DNA from: Lichenostomus cassidix
Taxonomy: Eukaryota; Chordata; Aves; Passeriformes; Meliphagidae
Assembly: GCA_008360975.2 (NCBI GenBank)
Contig: CM039184.1
Coordinates: 71,154,556-71,218,555, forward strand
Direction: 5' to 3'
Length of the DNA: 64,000 bases
In this document: piece after piece, positions 12,687-25,270 of the stretch
Position numbering within the stretch: the first letter of the stretch is position 1
Layout of the letters: the number at the start of each line of letters is the position of its first letter
Notes under the pieces: model-generated
Databases searched by the model: none
What the model was told of the DNA's origin: nothing
The model's input: the letters and a program-made list of their open reading frames with translations, nothing else
Program-made: the position numbers and the translations under genes

Positions 12687-15600
12687 CTTGCCTTGGAACA
12701 GAAGAGCTTCCTTGGCCTTTTCTTCAGTGTTTGTGGTGATGGCACTGTGGCTTTTCCTGGACTACTGGGCCTGGATGTTAGTTATGCTCTCCCTGGCTTC
12801 AGGGAGAATCGCAGAGCACCAGAGAATGCACTAGAATGCATTTTAAAAAATCTGTGTATTCGAGGCTCCAGGTTTTTAATCAGTGCAGAAAGTCCACATG
12901 CAAATAGACTGGCCTGCCTGCTCCCTTAGCTTCTGGCACAAATTCTCATAATTCTACAGTGTCAATGTCTTCCTTAAAAGACAATGAGCTTCCTCCAAAA
13001 GGTATATTTGTACAATATTATTTGAGAGAAATTCTTGCTGCTGCAACAGTGTATAGCTTTATTTTCAACAAGTTATTTGCATTGCTGTCATGGCGGAAGG
13101 ATTTCTGATCCTCCGTCTGTCAGGCTCTTAGCCTGTCCTCAGCACAACTCGTTTCTTCTCTGAGGCATGAAGAAATAAAGGGACACCAGGGTTTAACATT
13201 TCAGATGCTCAGCTTTGCCACAGTGTCAGGATAGACAGGTGTACATTATTTTGGAAATTAAAATTTCCATCCTGATAATAAATCTGTATAGTAATTATCC
13301 TTATTGCCCTGTATGGTGGCCATCTGTAAAGGCAATCTGAACTTAGAAAAGGCATCTCATAAATCAGGTGAGATTTTAAATCTTCCAATAGTTTGTAAAT
13401 CTGCCCAGGATTTAGGGATTAATTGAAGAACAGACAGCTTAATACATTAACCTTTCACCTCTGCAGTCCAGGGCTCAAAAGCTGACTTAGGTCAAGAAGA
13501 AAAAAAATAGATTGGTGAATTTGTCCTAGTCCTCTGAGTGCTGGGGCTCAGGACAGCCTGGTTAGCACTGACCCCAGCACCCTGTTGTGTCAGTGAGGGT
13601 TTGCTTTGGGGGTTGCATATGTCTTTGCTGCTGCCACTCCATTGTGAGGTTACTAACTTAATTGTAAAGTCAGGTGCCTGAGGAGTGCTGTTAGTAGGCT
13701 ATGGTGGCTAAAAAAAAGGTCAGGAAGCATCAAGGACAGCCTTAAGCAGTTTGTTGCCAAAAATTGAGCCAGGTCATTGAAGGGATTGCAGGGATGCTGC
13801 AACAGGCAAGGACAGAGGGAACATCCCCATCAGCCCTTCTGCAGCCCTGCCCAGCCTGGTGAACATTCACACTCATTGCTACTCCCCACACTCCCACCCC
13901 AGTGCTGCCTGTGCCCTTCTCACAGGCCTTGCCAAGAAAGCAATTTTACAGGCAGGCAGTAAGAGAAGCTGGGGTCAGCAGGCCTTCCTTAATTTCTTTG
14001 TCTGTGTCTGAACATGATAAAACTCAGCAGCATACAGCAACATGGACCATCCTTCTCTCAGTTTTCTTTGTCTTGTGGAAGACGGGGACACTGTAGAGGT
14101 CCTGGGTGTGCCCTCAGCTATGTGACAACAGGGTATTCTCTCACTTGGCAGTGATCCTCAGCAGGCTGTCCTTGCTGACTGGGAGCCAAAGTCTGCTCCT
14201 TTACAGGGATGGTCCAATGGTGAAGGTGAAAGTGTAGCCAGGGTCCATAAAGGTGGTGGAGTAACCCCTCCACGAGTGGCCAGTGGTGGTTGACCCTTGC
14301 CCATGGCCCCAGCTTGTCAGCAGTTCATTCCCTGTGGCTTAGCGCTGACCACTGGTGGCAGAGCACAGTGTGATCTGCAGCCATATTAAGTCTGGGAAGA
14401 GGGATTGAGCAATGCCAGTGTCAGCAGCAGACATCTCTCTGGGGAGGTAGCACACTCTGAGTCCCTATTAAATAGCACCGCATTGGGAAGTCACTTGGTG
14501 TGACCATCCCTCTCTGTCGACATACAAGCACACCCACAGATTTATGTTCCTCACAGCCTTCAGACCACCCTTGAGAAATATCCATGCAAAAATAAAAATT
14601 GCCCGTGACCCCAGTCTTTGACTTTTTGACCTCTCTCATTCTCCACAAATACCCTGTCTGCTTGGGATTTTCCAGCTGACTGATGAGATTGGGTCTGATC
14701 TGTGCTCTGAGAGGACATTTGAAAATAATGTGATTTTCTGGAACTCACAAACACACACATGCATAATCTACATTTTCAGTGTGGGGTTGAGTTTATTGGT
14801 ATGCTTGGAACAAATGTCCTTCTGGGGGTTTTTAACATTACAAAAATGCATTCGTTACTGATGCAGGTCAGAGGTGAGATGAAAAACACACTGTGAAATG
14901 CAGTGATAGAAACCTTAATCATTTATTTTCTTGCCTGGGATCTTTTCACTTGTTCCAGCTGGTTCAAAGGCACTTGGAACATATCAACAAGGCTTACATG
15001 ACTGAAAACAAACCCTTGCCAGCAGCAGAACCAGACTGACAGAAACAGGACAATAGTTTTTTCATGCCACAAAAATGTTACTAAGCAGCATATAGTTTCA
15101 TGTGTGCTTCCACTTTACCCCTCCTGACTGAATTATGAAATATTATTTACTAAAAAACATTATAGTTCGCTTTTTAAGAGAATTAATATGATTAAAGGGT
15201 TGGTTGAGAAGTGGTGATTGAAGTTCCAACTATTAAAATGCACATCAGTGTGCAGGGAAAATAAAAAGGCACTGAAATTCTTTTCAAACCCAAGCACCAG
15301 GTGCATTAATTACATTTCATTGCATGTTGGTTTATTACTGCGGTCACTTGTGCCTTATGATCTGCATTAACACCTGCGTTCTATGGATATCTTGGTATTT
15401 CACTAAACAAGATGAATATTGGCCAGATGGTGACTCCAGTAGGAAGCATTTCACATAGATTTTCCTGCTCTGCACAGTTGCCTCTAAAGGAATCCTGAAT
15501 GTCATGCCACATCAAAACAAACCCAAAAGATACAGCACTTAGTTTGAGATCAACTGCCTTGACAGCATATTCAGAAAGGATCAGATGACAGACAAACCAA

Positions 15601-17984
15601 GGCCTTGTAACATGGATCTTGCTAATAAATCCCTTGTATGTAGCACAATGGCATTTTTTGTACCAGCATTTCACCCCATGGGGTCACCCTGACCTGTGTA
15701 GAAACATAATTCCACAGAAAACTGGGTCAGCTCAGGTCTGAAACACTTAGCACAGATGACTCAGTGGTTTTTTCAGTTTTGTTTTCTCTCCAGGTTGCAC
15801 ACATGACCTTTCTTCCATAGTACAGGTTAGTTAATGTACAACAGGCATCCAGCCCCTGGGAACTGCCACGACAAGGAGTCAGGATGAGAACTCCACCACG
15901 CCTGGCACCTTGGCCTTTGACCAAAATGGGGAGCACTTCAGGAGAGGTGGGAGGGACACAGACCTCACTGTGCCTCTTACTGGCACTGTCTGGCTCTTAT
16001 CCAACATATCAGAAGTTACTTGCTGACCTGGACCAGAAACAAACAACAGATCTCAAATTTCATGCTGGCATGGTTTTACACTGTTAAAAACTTGGACAAA
16101 CCTTCTAAACTTGTAATTATCACCTGCCTCAAACCCACCTGACCCAGAACACACAGCATCATTCCAGGGTACTATGCAATTCTGTCTGTGAGTTTTGCTG
16201 TTGCTACAGGACGTGTAGAAGGTTTTGTCCATGTGAGCAAGATTTTTTATTGGGGACATCCATGTTCATGGCTTCTTTTTGTTGTCACTTGCAGATGTCA
16301 GTCGAGGACTATGTGACTGCAGCAACTGAAGTGTCAATACAAATTGTCACACAGTGAGAAGCATTGACTTTTCATGGTCTTGGAGTACAATTTTCTCCCC
16401 CCTGGGTATGCTTGGAGGAGCCCAGGGGATGCAGACAGTGCTTGCCAGCTCCCTCCTCTGCCTGCTCTCCCAGGACCAAGCTGTGCTGCCAGCCAGTGCC
16501 AGAAGCCTTTCTTCGTCTGGGGAGCTGGCAGATACCTTTTCCTACCTTAGGGCAGGTAAAGGTGGGATGCTCAGAGTGTGCTCCTTGTAGAGTGTGGTCC
16601 CTGGGCTGTTTCTGCTGTGCCTCTGAGACAGTCTGAGCAGACATGAAGGGACTAAGGGGAGAAAATGCAGCAGAATAGCTGACAGACCAATAGCTGGCAG
16701 ACTGGGGCACAGAGAGGGCACATAGTGTTAGAAATGGAGGCAGAAAGCAGAACAAAGCCTGAGAGCAGAACAAAGCAATACCCAATAGCTGGCTTCCTGA
16801 GAATTGTCCTTGATGAAGTGGATACAGGCACTAAAAATCCAGCCCAAATGAGCAGTCACCAAGTCAGCACTCTGATGTGTACAAAAGGAGGCAGAAAGTT
16901 AAGCGCAGGCCTGGCCAGCCACCTAGCTCAACAGAGAACCCACCAACCCAGACAGGAGTTGAGCCCAACCAGCCCCACAGCAGCTGCAGGTGGGCTGGTG
17001 TGCAGGGATGACCCTGGAGCTGGTAGATGCTGTCCCCTCTGACAGGTGAGCTCCTTGGGTTGATGATCCTGTTCCCCGTAAAGGCACAGAGCACCGGATC
17101 CAATCTACAAAAACATGAAGCCAAAAAAGCACGAATTAACACTCCCACCTTTCCCCCAGCAACGCCTCCCCCAGGATGCTGTTTAAAGAAGACCAATATC
17201 TCAGTCTCAAGAAGTGTAGGCAAATCCTATTACAAGTTGAGATTAACCGTCAGTCAGATAACTCACCAGTGCAGAGATCAAATATAAAAGATGTATGTTC
17301 TGTGTCATCTGTTTAGCAACCTTAAATTAGCTCACATGGGTGGATGGTGCTGGCCAAATGGCAGAACATGTGCTGCAAATGGAAATCAGAGTCAAAGCAG
17401 AATCCTGTGGGATACCCCCAGCAATTTTAAAGCAGCTATCTTATTACCTAAGCAATTTTCAGGGACAAGCAGAATTCAGACACAGCCGACAACGCTCTCT
17501 GGTCCAACCTTGGTGAAACTACTTCATTATTATTTCAGTAGTGCCTGGAGAGCTCTATCTGCTGCTCCAGTTTCTCTGCAAAACCCCTTCCAACAACACA
17601 CAATAAAAGACATCCCTGTGAGAACAGACTTACAGTTTAATTTAAGAAAAGGAACAGCAAGTGAAAGTAACAAACAACCAGAGAGACTAGAAGGGAGACG
17701 GTTGATGGAAATGGTGGAAAGCATTTGTCCCTGGAGTCCCTGTATATGTACACACACATACTAGATACAGACTAATGTGTGCACAGATATTTCAGAAGCC
17801 CCTTAACCTGAATATAAGACATCCAGAAATAATTTATAAAAGAAATGCACGCATAGGGTGGAGGGCTGGAGGATTGGAGAGACTTGCCCTGCTCTTTGCT
17901 AAGGATGCAATGAACATGGTGGGTTTGACTCGGCTTTTTTCATACCATGAGCACCTTTAGAGTCCACAGGCAGCTGTCACATAC
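12687..17984. other. Unique noncoding DNA
   Basis: No coding gene, RNA gene or recognised transposon. The part from about 14,940 to 15,380 is AT-rich with homeodomain-type ATTA sites and is listed separately as a possible regulatory element. Between 16,672 and 16,795 several short words recur (AATAGCTG-AGAC, AGAGCAGAACAAAGC twice), which looks like a small local duplication. Confidence 0.6.
14940..15380. promoter_or_regulatory. Candidate conserved noncoding element
   Basis: An AT-rich, non-repetitive stretch with several ATTA cores (for example GCATTAATTACATTTCATTGC near 15,303-15,323), an AATTAATATGATTAAAG segment and a CAGGTG E-box next to an ATTA cluster. The combination is enhancer-like, but conservation is inferred from texture alone and has not been measured. 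Confidence 0.25.
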
Positions 17985-18048
17985 CTGACTGGACTTAATG
18001 ATCTTAAAAGTCTTTTCCAACCTAGATGATTCTATGATTATATGATTG
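17985..18048 (+). mobile_element. CR1 LINE 3'-terminal remnant, sense orientation
   Basis: About 60 bases match the extreme CR1 3' end: 'ctggacttaatgatctt', 'aaaagtcttttccaacct', then 'gatgattctatgatt' and 'atatgatt'. The left limit is uncertain; weak CR1-like words continue upstream to about 17,915, so the copy may be longer and more decayed. It shares the 'aaaagtcttttccaacct' variant with the copy at 12.4-12.7 kb. Confidence 0.85.
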
Positions 18049-18268
18049 AAATCTCTCTTGTTTCTCAGTGGACATAGTACATTTGACCTCACAGCCTCGG
18101 CCTGGGAAGGAGGAGAAACAAGAGGACTGTGCAGAGTGGCCTTGATGTAAAGTATGGGAGGGTTGTCTTGCAGCCATGTACTCTTTGCTGCGTGTGACAT
18201 GGCTGCCGTCGAGCAGGGAAGCAAATAAATTCAGCAAAATTCACCTCAAAGGGATCTGTTTGTTTGTA

Positions 18269-18312
18269 TATTGTTTAAATATTTCATTTAAAAATGAAAT
18301 ACTTAAACAATA
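18269..18312. repeat. Long near-perfect inverted repeat (hairpin)
   Basis: The left arm 18269-18289 and right arm 18292-18312 are reverse complements over 21 bases, with one mismatch (A opposite C at 18279/18302). The spacer is only two A bases. The arms contain TTGTTTAAATATTTCATTT and its counterpart. In DNA it could extrude as a cruciform; in RNA it would be a tight AT-rich hairpin. The near-absence of a loop and the low GC make a microRNA precursor unlikely. Confidence 0.85.
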
Positions 18313-19992
18313 AAAATGAACTACTATTTCATTGCCTTACTTCTTGTAGAGCCCCCAGTCTGTTCCTGGCTCCAGCAAGCCCTACCCATGCATGTGGGTG
18401 GGGAGGTTCAGCCTGGCAAACCCACAGGGAAATCAGCATGTCCTGAACATCTCCTGGGGGGTGTAGGTTTAGGCCAGTTTTTCCATTTTCCTAGGGGAAA
18501 CTAGGTGTGCTTAGTCCATCTTTCATCTTCCTACCACCTGGCATCACATTACAATAGGAAACAGATTGTTCAGACACACATAATGCAAGAAGGATTCTCT
18601 AAAAAGGAAAAACAACTTGCAGAGACACTGATGGCAGCAGGATGCTTTGAACATTTCCAGGTTTGTGTTTGCTCAGGGCTCGGGGATTATCAGAGGAGGC
18701 ACAGTAATGCCATTGAAGTGCAAACAGTTGCGAATGTGACCGTTGCAATCAAAACCCAGTGCTTGTTTGGAAGTGACATTTTAAGAAGCAAAAAAATTGT
18801 TTTGAAGAGGTCACTTCCAGAAAGAATAATAAAAATTCCTCTGTGTCAACAGCAGCATGTGCATTGCTCTCAGATGAGGAGATTCCTCCTTTTCCCCCAC
18901 TCCCTAGGAGCACAATGTGCAGGAGTGTCTCCTGAAACCCTGACAATGTGTAATAAAAATTCACTTTGAAAAAAGAGCATCTCCAGTAATATCTACAGTC
19001 TTTTGACTTTGCTCTTTCCTTCAAACACCACTTGTGATGCTGAGCGCACATTCTCTTGGCCTATTTGTTCCTGGCAAACAAAGAGCAAATTCCCCTGGGT
19101 ACAGCAATCCATTTTTAACACTCTGTAATTATTTAGAAAAATGTTTTGATAGGAGAAAATAAAAACTGGGGCATTTCAGGTTCAGGAGAAAGTTCTTGGA
19201 GCATTATGTGAAACAGGGACTTGGAGTCCCTATATTTATGGCACTACCTCCAAAAAAAACTCCACCTTTTCAGCTGTGGCATTTGAATTTATTTGCAATT
19301 CATTGAACAGCCCTTTCTGCCTCACATCACAAACTGCAGAAGGCACAAAACTCCTGAGGGTAAGCTCCACACTGATGAGGGAAGGGAGACCACAAGGACC
19401 TTGCTCCATGAGCATTGCTGGTGGGGCAGGTGCAGAAAATTGTCCCTTTTTGAGCTATTGTCTCATTCTGTCCTCCCAAAATCTATGAGACTTCATATGT
19501 TAATGTACCCTTTTTGGAAGCCCTCTGATGGAAGATATTGCAGCAGAAAATGTCAGAGTCCTTAGCAGGAGACTTGAGTGCTGTGAGTTATATGGCCCAA
19601 AGGCACATAGGCTTGACACAGGCAAGGAGCTGTGTTTCCTGCCATCCTCTGGCCAGCTGAGAACGTCAGAGATGAAATCTAGAAGCTAAATGTCAATTCG
19701 ATTTTGCCACAAGGGTGTATTTTTCTTTAAAGAAAGCATGAGCAGAAAACCACTGGGATCAAGGCTGTGCACTGGGTGCAGCAGCCTGTGCATACACTGC
19801 CTGCCAGCTCCAAAACGGGTCACCCCCTCTTCTTTTTCATCCTCCAGTATTGGTGTTCAGCTCCTGTGACACTGCTCTGTGCTCGTCTGAAGGGCTGAGC
19901 CGCTGGCACTGGGAAGGTGAGTGGCAGGGGTGGGGGGTGGGGGGCATTGTGCTGCAGAAGGAGGTGTAGGAAGGATATAAATGTAAGCAATC

Positions 19993-20010
19993 AAAAAAAA
20001 AAAAAAAAAA
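19993..20010. repeat. Poly-A tract (A18)
   Basis: An uninterrupted run of 18 A. The sequence to its left shows no recognisable processed-pseudogene or SINE body, so it is listed only as a homopolymer. Confidence 0.85.
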
Positions 20011-20119
20011 CATAAATGAAAGTGTTACAGCTCTGTTGTCCTCAAAAGACCCATTTTCTTTCAGGGAGATTGTAAAAGAGAAATAAAGGGGGAAAAGCCC
20101 CAAATTCAGTATACGCACT

Positions 20120-20131
20120 GCCATCTCCTGG
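20120..20131 (-). promoter_or_regulatory. Possible CTCF core motif, minus strand
   Basis: GCCATCTCCTGG reads CCAGGAGATGGC on the minus strand. It matches the core CCASYAGRKGGC with one mismatch, at the Y position. It follows CACT and is flanked by GTGG. Single short motif matches are common by chance, so this is weak on its own. Confidence 0.3.
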
Positions 20132-22319
20132 TGGACAGAGAGCCCCATCCCGCCCTGCCCCGCTGGCTGCCCTTGTGTTACAGCGCCTTCAGTCACTGCA
20201 GAACAAATCAGTGTCAGGAAAAGGCCCTATGTGTATTTTGGTAGTGCACTGCATGCTGAAAACAGAAGAGCATCAGGCCAGATGGGCTTTGCTGAAACCA
20301 AGGACAAAGATCCCCATCCTGCGGTGGGAGTTGGGTCCGTCTCAGTGGTGACCATCAACATTTTTGACACCTCTGCCACAGCTCCTCTGTGGCAGGAATG
20401 ATGCATCAGGTAGAATTACAGACATTTCAGTAATCATTTCAGCCTTTAAATATAATTTTTTATTTAGACAAATCCTCAAGTGCAATAGCCACAGAAAATG
20501 TTGAAGCAGAAAATTAAATGGGTCAAGATGGTTAAATTGTGATACCAGCAGATCGACATACTACCATTGCCAGCAGAACAGCCAAAATTCTGTGGGTTCA
20601 TGTTACCCAAAAGGAAACATTCTTTGTAACATTACTTTTCATGCAAGAGTAAAAAGATTTGATGGATACATAGAAAGCAGGAAACGCACTATAGGACTGC
20701 AGAGCACACAGCTGGGAGAAAACCAGATTGCTCCAGCTTCCCATTTCAGGGACAGCTTCTTCTCCCACCTTTGTTCACGTTTCCCAGCCAACACTCCAGA
20801 AAAGCAGCTGAGATCAAAGCCATGGAGGGAAAATTTGACTTTCCCTCCAAGAAAGGGATTACAGCATTTGGTAATAAAGTCCAGCTAAAATATCAGTGAT
20901 TTGACACCATTTTTGAGGGGGAGCTTCATCCCCTTCCCCTGCCCTGCAGAGGCAGGTTTCAGGCAGCATTCCCTGCCTGGCTGCTGAAAACATTTTTACG
21001 TATGCAACCACCAGGATCAGTCTCTCTTTGTAAAAGTTACCCTTTGAAAAGACACCTGTCCCCAGTGACACAGCACGGCAAAGTGGGCCTGTGGCTCATC
21101 GAGCCATTTTAAAGCTTCCGTGTTTGCGTGCATTAGATGGAGCTGGTATTTCATACACCTGTCAGGAACTGAAATCGAACACACCGTGGCACTTGGAGAG
21201 GAAATATTGTGACAGCTTTTCTTTCTGAAATACACTGAAGAGAGACAGAGTCAGGCAACTGGGTGCAGAAGCAAAAGGGCAGGGGTAAAAAGCAGGCTTG
21301 CACTGAGGAAAAGTTTTGTAATACTTTTCCAGAATTGCTTTTTCTCCCTCTTGCTGTTTTCAATGTTTTCATTCTGCCTACTTCAGCCCCTGGATAAAAA
21401 TATAGAGGACCTTTCAAAAGAGAAGATAAATCCTTTAGTGAGATGTAGGTTACTGATATCTGCCTGGTTATAAAACCAAACTGAGATCCCTAGGTCAGGA
21501 AAATTCCAGTGCACAGAAAAGCAGATTTCTTTTGGTTTGCTGCCATAGGATGGGTGCATCTCCATTCCTGGACAGGACAGTAGCATTCCTCAGGATCCTC
21601 AATATTTTAGCCTCTCCTTTTTGCATCAGCCCTGGCAGCACATCAGACCAACACGACCATGAAGAGGTTTGTACTGGCAAGTGTCCCCCATTGAGTCCTT
21701 TCACTGAGCTGTGCTGGAGAATGGGTGGTGCTCACCTCCAGCTGTATGCACACACACAAACACACACTCATCAATGCCCTTACACCTGAGGCTCATCCTG
21801 TAGTGACTCTTCCCTCCACACACTCTCCCGAGACAGCTGAACACCACTCATGCACCAGTCTGGCTTGCCAAGAGAGCTGCTCCAAGAGCCCTGCTAGTGA
21901 GCAGACTCTTTGTGAAATCTCTGGGTTTGACTGCTCTGGCTCCCCCAGAGAGGGAATGCCATTTGGTGTGTTGTCATGATTCTAGAACTCCTGATCTTCC
22001 CTGTGCACCCTGCTATCACCAGAAAATGTCCCCAGACCAGACCAACATGGGTTTGCTACCCACCCACACCCAGCCACCTGGCAGGCACACAGCTATGCCT
22101 GCATGAGGCACCTGCCCTCCCAGAGACACGGGCTGGTCCCAGCACTGCTGCTGCTGAGGGACCTGTGCTGAGCCCTGCACCATGCAGAGCAGCTGAGGAG
22201 TGCCTGGGGCTCCCAAAGGCAAGGGACTGTGCCCAGGCTGGAGACAAGGCCAGCTGCAGGGTGATTTATCATCCTCAGATCTCCCAGCAAGAGCGTGTGA
22301 GTGGATGACTTTTAGCACT

Positions 22320-22425
22320 AGAATCATAGCATCATAGAATCTGCTGAGTAAGAAGGGACCCACCAGGATCAAGTCTAGCTCCTGGCCCTGTGCAGGACAC
22401 CCCAAGAATCCACCATGAGCTTTTC
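22320..22425 (-). mobile_element. CR1 LINE 3'-end fragment, antisense
   Basis: It begins with the antisense CR1 terminus 'gaatcatagcatcatagaat', then 'aagaagggacccaccaggatcaagtctagctcctggccctgtgcaggacaccccaagaatccaccatgagc' (recognised in segments). This corresponds to the CR1 type whose consensus reads 'gggacccacaaggatcat' and 'ctgcacaggacaccccaa', a subfamily different from the copies at 12.5 and 38 kb. It is truncated to about 105 bases and noncoding. Confidence 0.88.
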
Positions 22426-23865
22426 TAATGCATGCCATTTTGAGAACTAGCTCACACAGACCGTTGTGCTGGCAGGTCTGAGGAGGTGATGAGTTATAGA
22501 AAGGAGAAAAGAAAGAAGAGAAAAGCCTTTCAGCTCTTTAAATGAAAATCTGTTGAGAGTCAAGTGATGCCACCACAGTTCTGGTCTGAATAGTGTTATC
22601 CATCCCTTTTGCTTATTTTGCACAATTACAATTGCTTTTGTAAGCACTGACAGAGATTAAGATACCACAGATCTTAGAAGAACAAATGATGTATTGCTAA
22701 TTTCTGAGCATTAGAGAGAGAGGTCACATCTGAATGATTAGGTTAATTCCTGAGACCCCTGCTCATATCATAGAGCTACCTCAATTAATTTAGCTATAAT
22801 GGAAGTACATATACTACAAACATAATAACTGTCGTAGTTCATCATGTAATTCATCTTACAGTTATTGGATTACTTGCCCTCCCTCAGAAATCTGGTTTAT
22901 CCCCAGATAAACCTCCATCTCCAGAGTGGCAGGAGGGGCCCTGCAGAGCTGCTGCATCCCTTGCAGTGCAGACAGCCACTCTCCCTGTGATGACCCCCTT
23001 GCAGCACAAAGCCCAGCCCTTGGCCTCCAGCAATGCTGACTTTCCTTATCACTTGTCCCTTTTTCTCTCTCAAATATGCTTGTATTTTCCCCAGGCAGTT
23101 TCTCCTGTTCAGGAAGAAGGAAGAGCCCCCCATCATAGATGCATGGCTGATCCTTTGCCTGCCCCACAAAACCATGAAGCTGCTGCAATGCTCCCTGAGA
23201 AGGGCCAGCTGTTCAACCAGCCAGTTACAAGCCAACAGTCTTGCTTAATGTTTTGCAGAGCCCTCATTTTAGTGCTATTCTGTGCTGTACATAGATACCC
23301 ACTTTTTTTCTGTAGACTTCTTTATCTACAGATTGTGTATAGCCACTATAACTTGCAGATGAATGTGCTGTTTGTTGCCTGATCCTTCCCTAGCTCGAGC
23401 TGCAGATGGACCAGTTTTGTTTTGGTATAATGGGGGCTTCAGCCATGCCCACAGCTCTGCATGGTGCCTGTTGAGCTAGGCACATGGCACATGAACTTCC
23501 CACTCCAGAGGATTTTACTCTTTATTTTTTTGCAGGGCAGCTACCTCAAAGATAACTCAATCACTGCTCTGAACTCATAGACATTGCTACAATACTGCTG
23601 CCGAACAAAGGCAGGCTTTGATTTATGCAGTGGAAACAGAGTGGGTGGAAATGTCTCAGGATTCAACAGCCTGTCAGTTTTAAAGCTTATCCTCAGTCCT
23701 CATAAATTATGTTTGAATTAAAAGCCAGCTTGGAGCAGCAAAAAAATAAATTGGGGTATTTCATGTGTGTGTGTGTCTCCCATCCTTGTGCCATACTCCA
23801 GCCTAACACTGCACTCACATCCTTCAGAGGGATGCAGCATTTCCACGCTTTCATGTGAGAACACA

Positions 23866-23933
23866 TTGTACTCCCATTTTGGGTTTCTGAGACAATATTT
23901 TTTGTGCTCCCATTTTGGGTTTGTGAGACAGAA
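23866..23933 (+). repeat. Two-copy 36-base tandem duplication
   Basis: CTCCCATTTTGGGTTTCTGAGACA at 23871-23894 recurs at 23907-23930 with a single change (TTCTG to TTGTG), a period of 36 bases. The segments between the copies also look related. It is a recent-looking local duplication of unique DNA. Confidence 0.85.
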
Positions 23934-25194
23934 ACAGAAACCACTGCAGTTCCTGTTTTGCAGGATGAATTTGCTTTACCCAACAGTTTGTTTAATTTAC
24001 CAAAGCTTTAGCTGTAACACCTGCAAAGAACATCCTCATATAATTTTCCAACAAGCAGGAAAGAATCCAATAGGGAAATTAGTTTCCTTTTTCTGTCTTT
24101 CTTTTTTTGGTGTAGCAAAGCTGCTTTTCAGTAACGGTGCCAAAAATTTCTCTGCCCAAACAGTGAGTTTAGTGTGTTTGGCTTTGGGATGTGAATATTT
24201 TTACACAGCTTCTAATCTGCTGTTATTTAGTAACAGTTTTTATAGTGTTATTTTCCTGCACTACTTGGAGATTGCAGACTGTTCGCAAAGATTTTTAGCA
24301 ACTTTTTGACTGGCCTATTCTTTACTGTGTGCATTTGTGCTTGAAAAACTGAGAACAAATTGGGCTGGGGGATAGAAAGCCTTTAACACTCTCAGCTATA
24401 AAGAAAAGCTTGAAAATATGGGCTGATTTCATCTGAAAGATTCAAAAGCTAGAAGGAAATGAAGACTCTCACATATATTGTATTTAACATTTTATCATTT
24501 GGGGTTGGGAATAGCTGAATTCATGAATTTTGCATGTTTGGAAGTGCTCTTGCTGTAATCATAGCCTAAATCAAATGTAAGTAGCAATAATCAGATCTAG
24601 TTTAGGGAGATCATAGACAAGGAAAAAAAACTTAAACTACTTGTAAATGTGCAAATGAAAGCTTTCCAAATGACCAGATGAGTAAGAGAGACAAAAGAAT
24701 GACGCAAAACACTTTTAAATTGGGTCTGCAAATGGTTTCATCATATATTCCAGGCATGTCCTACCAAAGCAGTTACTATAAACCATTGATACAAAAATGA
24801 AATGCCCAGCACAGGTCTGCACATCTACTGCTGAAAATCAGACACCTGTTTTGATAAATACCTGCCTTTTTCTGGAGTAACATTCACTTCAAAGGCTAAA
24901 CAAAAGAGTGATTCAAAATAAAAACAACATCCTTAAATTTTCTGCAGCTCTGAGCTGTGTTTAGCTCTGCAGATGCAGGGTGTCTGCCACACACCTCAGG
25001 CTGTTGCTGTAAAACCTGAGCTTTCACCTCTGCACAACACTGCTCTAGTTTTGATTTACTTATTTCGAACAAAAAATAGCCTGTCAGTTGCAAAAATTAA
25101 AGGTATTGGAACACTGCTTTCACTATATTAATAAAAAATCCTTCAAGGATCTATAAATGATGTGTTTGGAATGTACTTTTTTATACATTTTAAC

Positions 25195-25270
25195 AGAATG
25201 GCTTTTATGCGTGCTAATTAATTCCATCACTATTTTAAGCTAAATGCTAAAATAATTGTGTGCCCAGAAA
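25195..25270. promoter_or_regulatory. Candidate AT-rich regulatory element
   Basis: Contains TTTATGCG (posterior Hox/caudal-like), GCTAATTAATTCC (homeodomain dimer-like) and GCTAAATGCTAAAATAATTG within about 70 bases. The clustering is suggestive only; no conservation data are available to me. Confidence 0.22.

Larger units (their letters stand above)
18049..22319. other. Unique noncoding DNA with a hairpin, poly-A tract and weak CTCF-like site
   Basis: No gene is supported. Notable pieces are the long inverted repeat at 18269-18312, the A18 tract at 19993-20010, a G-rich run at about 19927-19944 and a CTCF-like word at 20120-20131, each listed separately. The GC-richer part near 22,000-22,260 has overlapping open frames on both strands and no domain that I recognise. 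Confidence 0.6.

Noticed and set aside
14355..14370. CCACTGGTGGCA as a CTCF site
   Set aside because: Two core mismatches, including the central AG.
19993..20010. Poly-A tail of a processed pseudogene
   Set aside because: No retroposed gene body or target-site duplication is recognisable upstream of the A18 run.
23767..24309. 180-codon plus-strand open frame with hydrophobic, Cys- and Phe-rich peptide
   Set aside because: No known family, no splice context, and it includes a local tandem duplication. T-rich DNA readily yields hydrophobic open frames.
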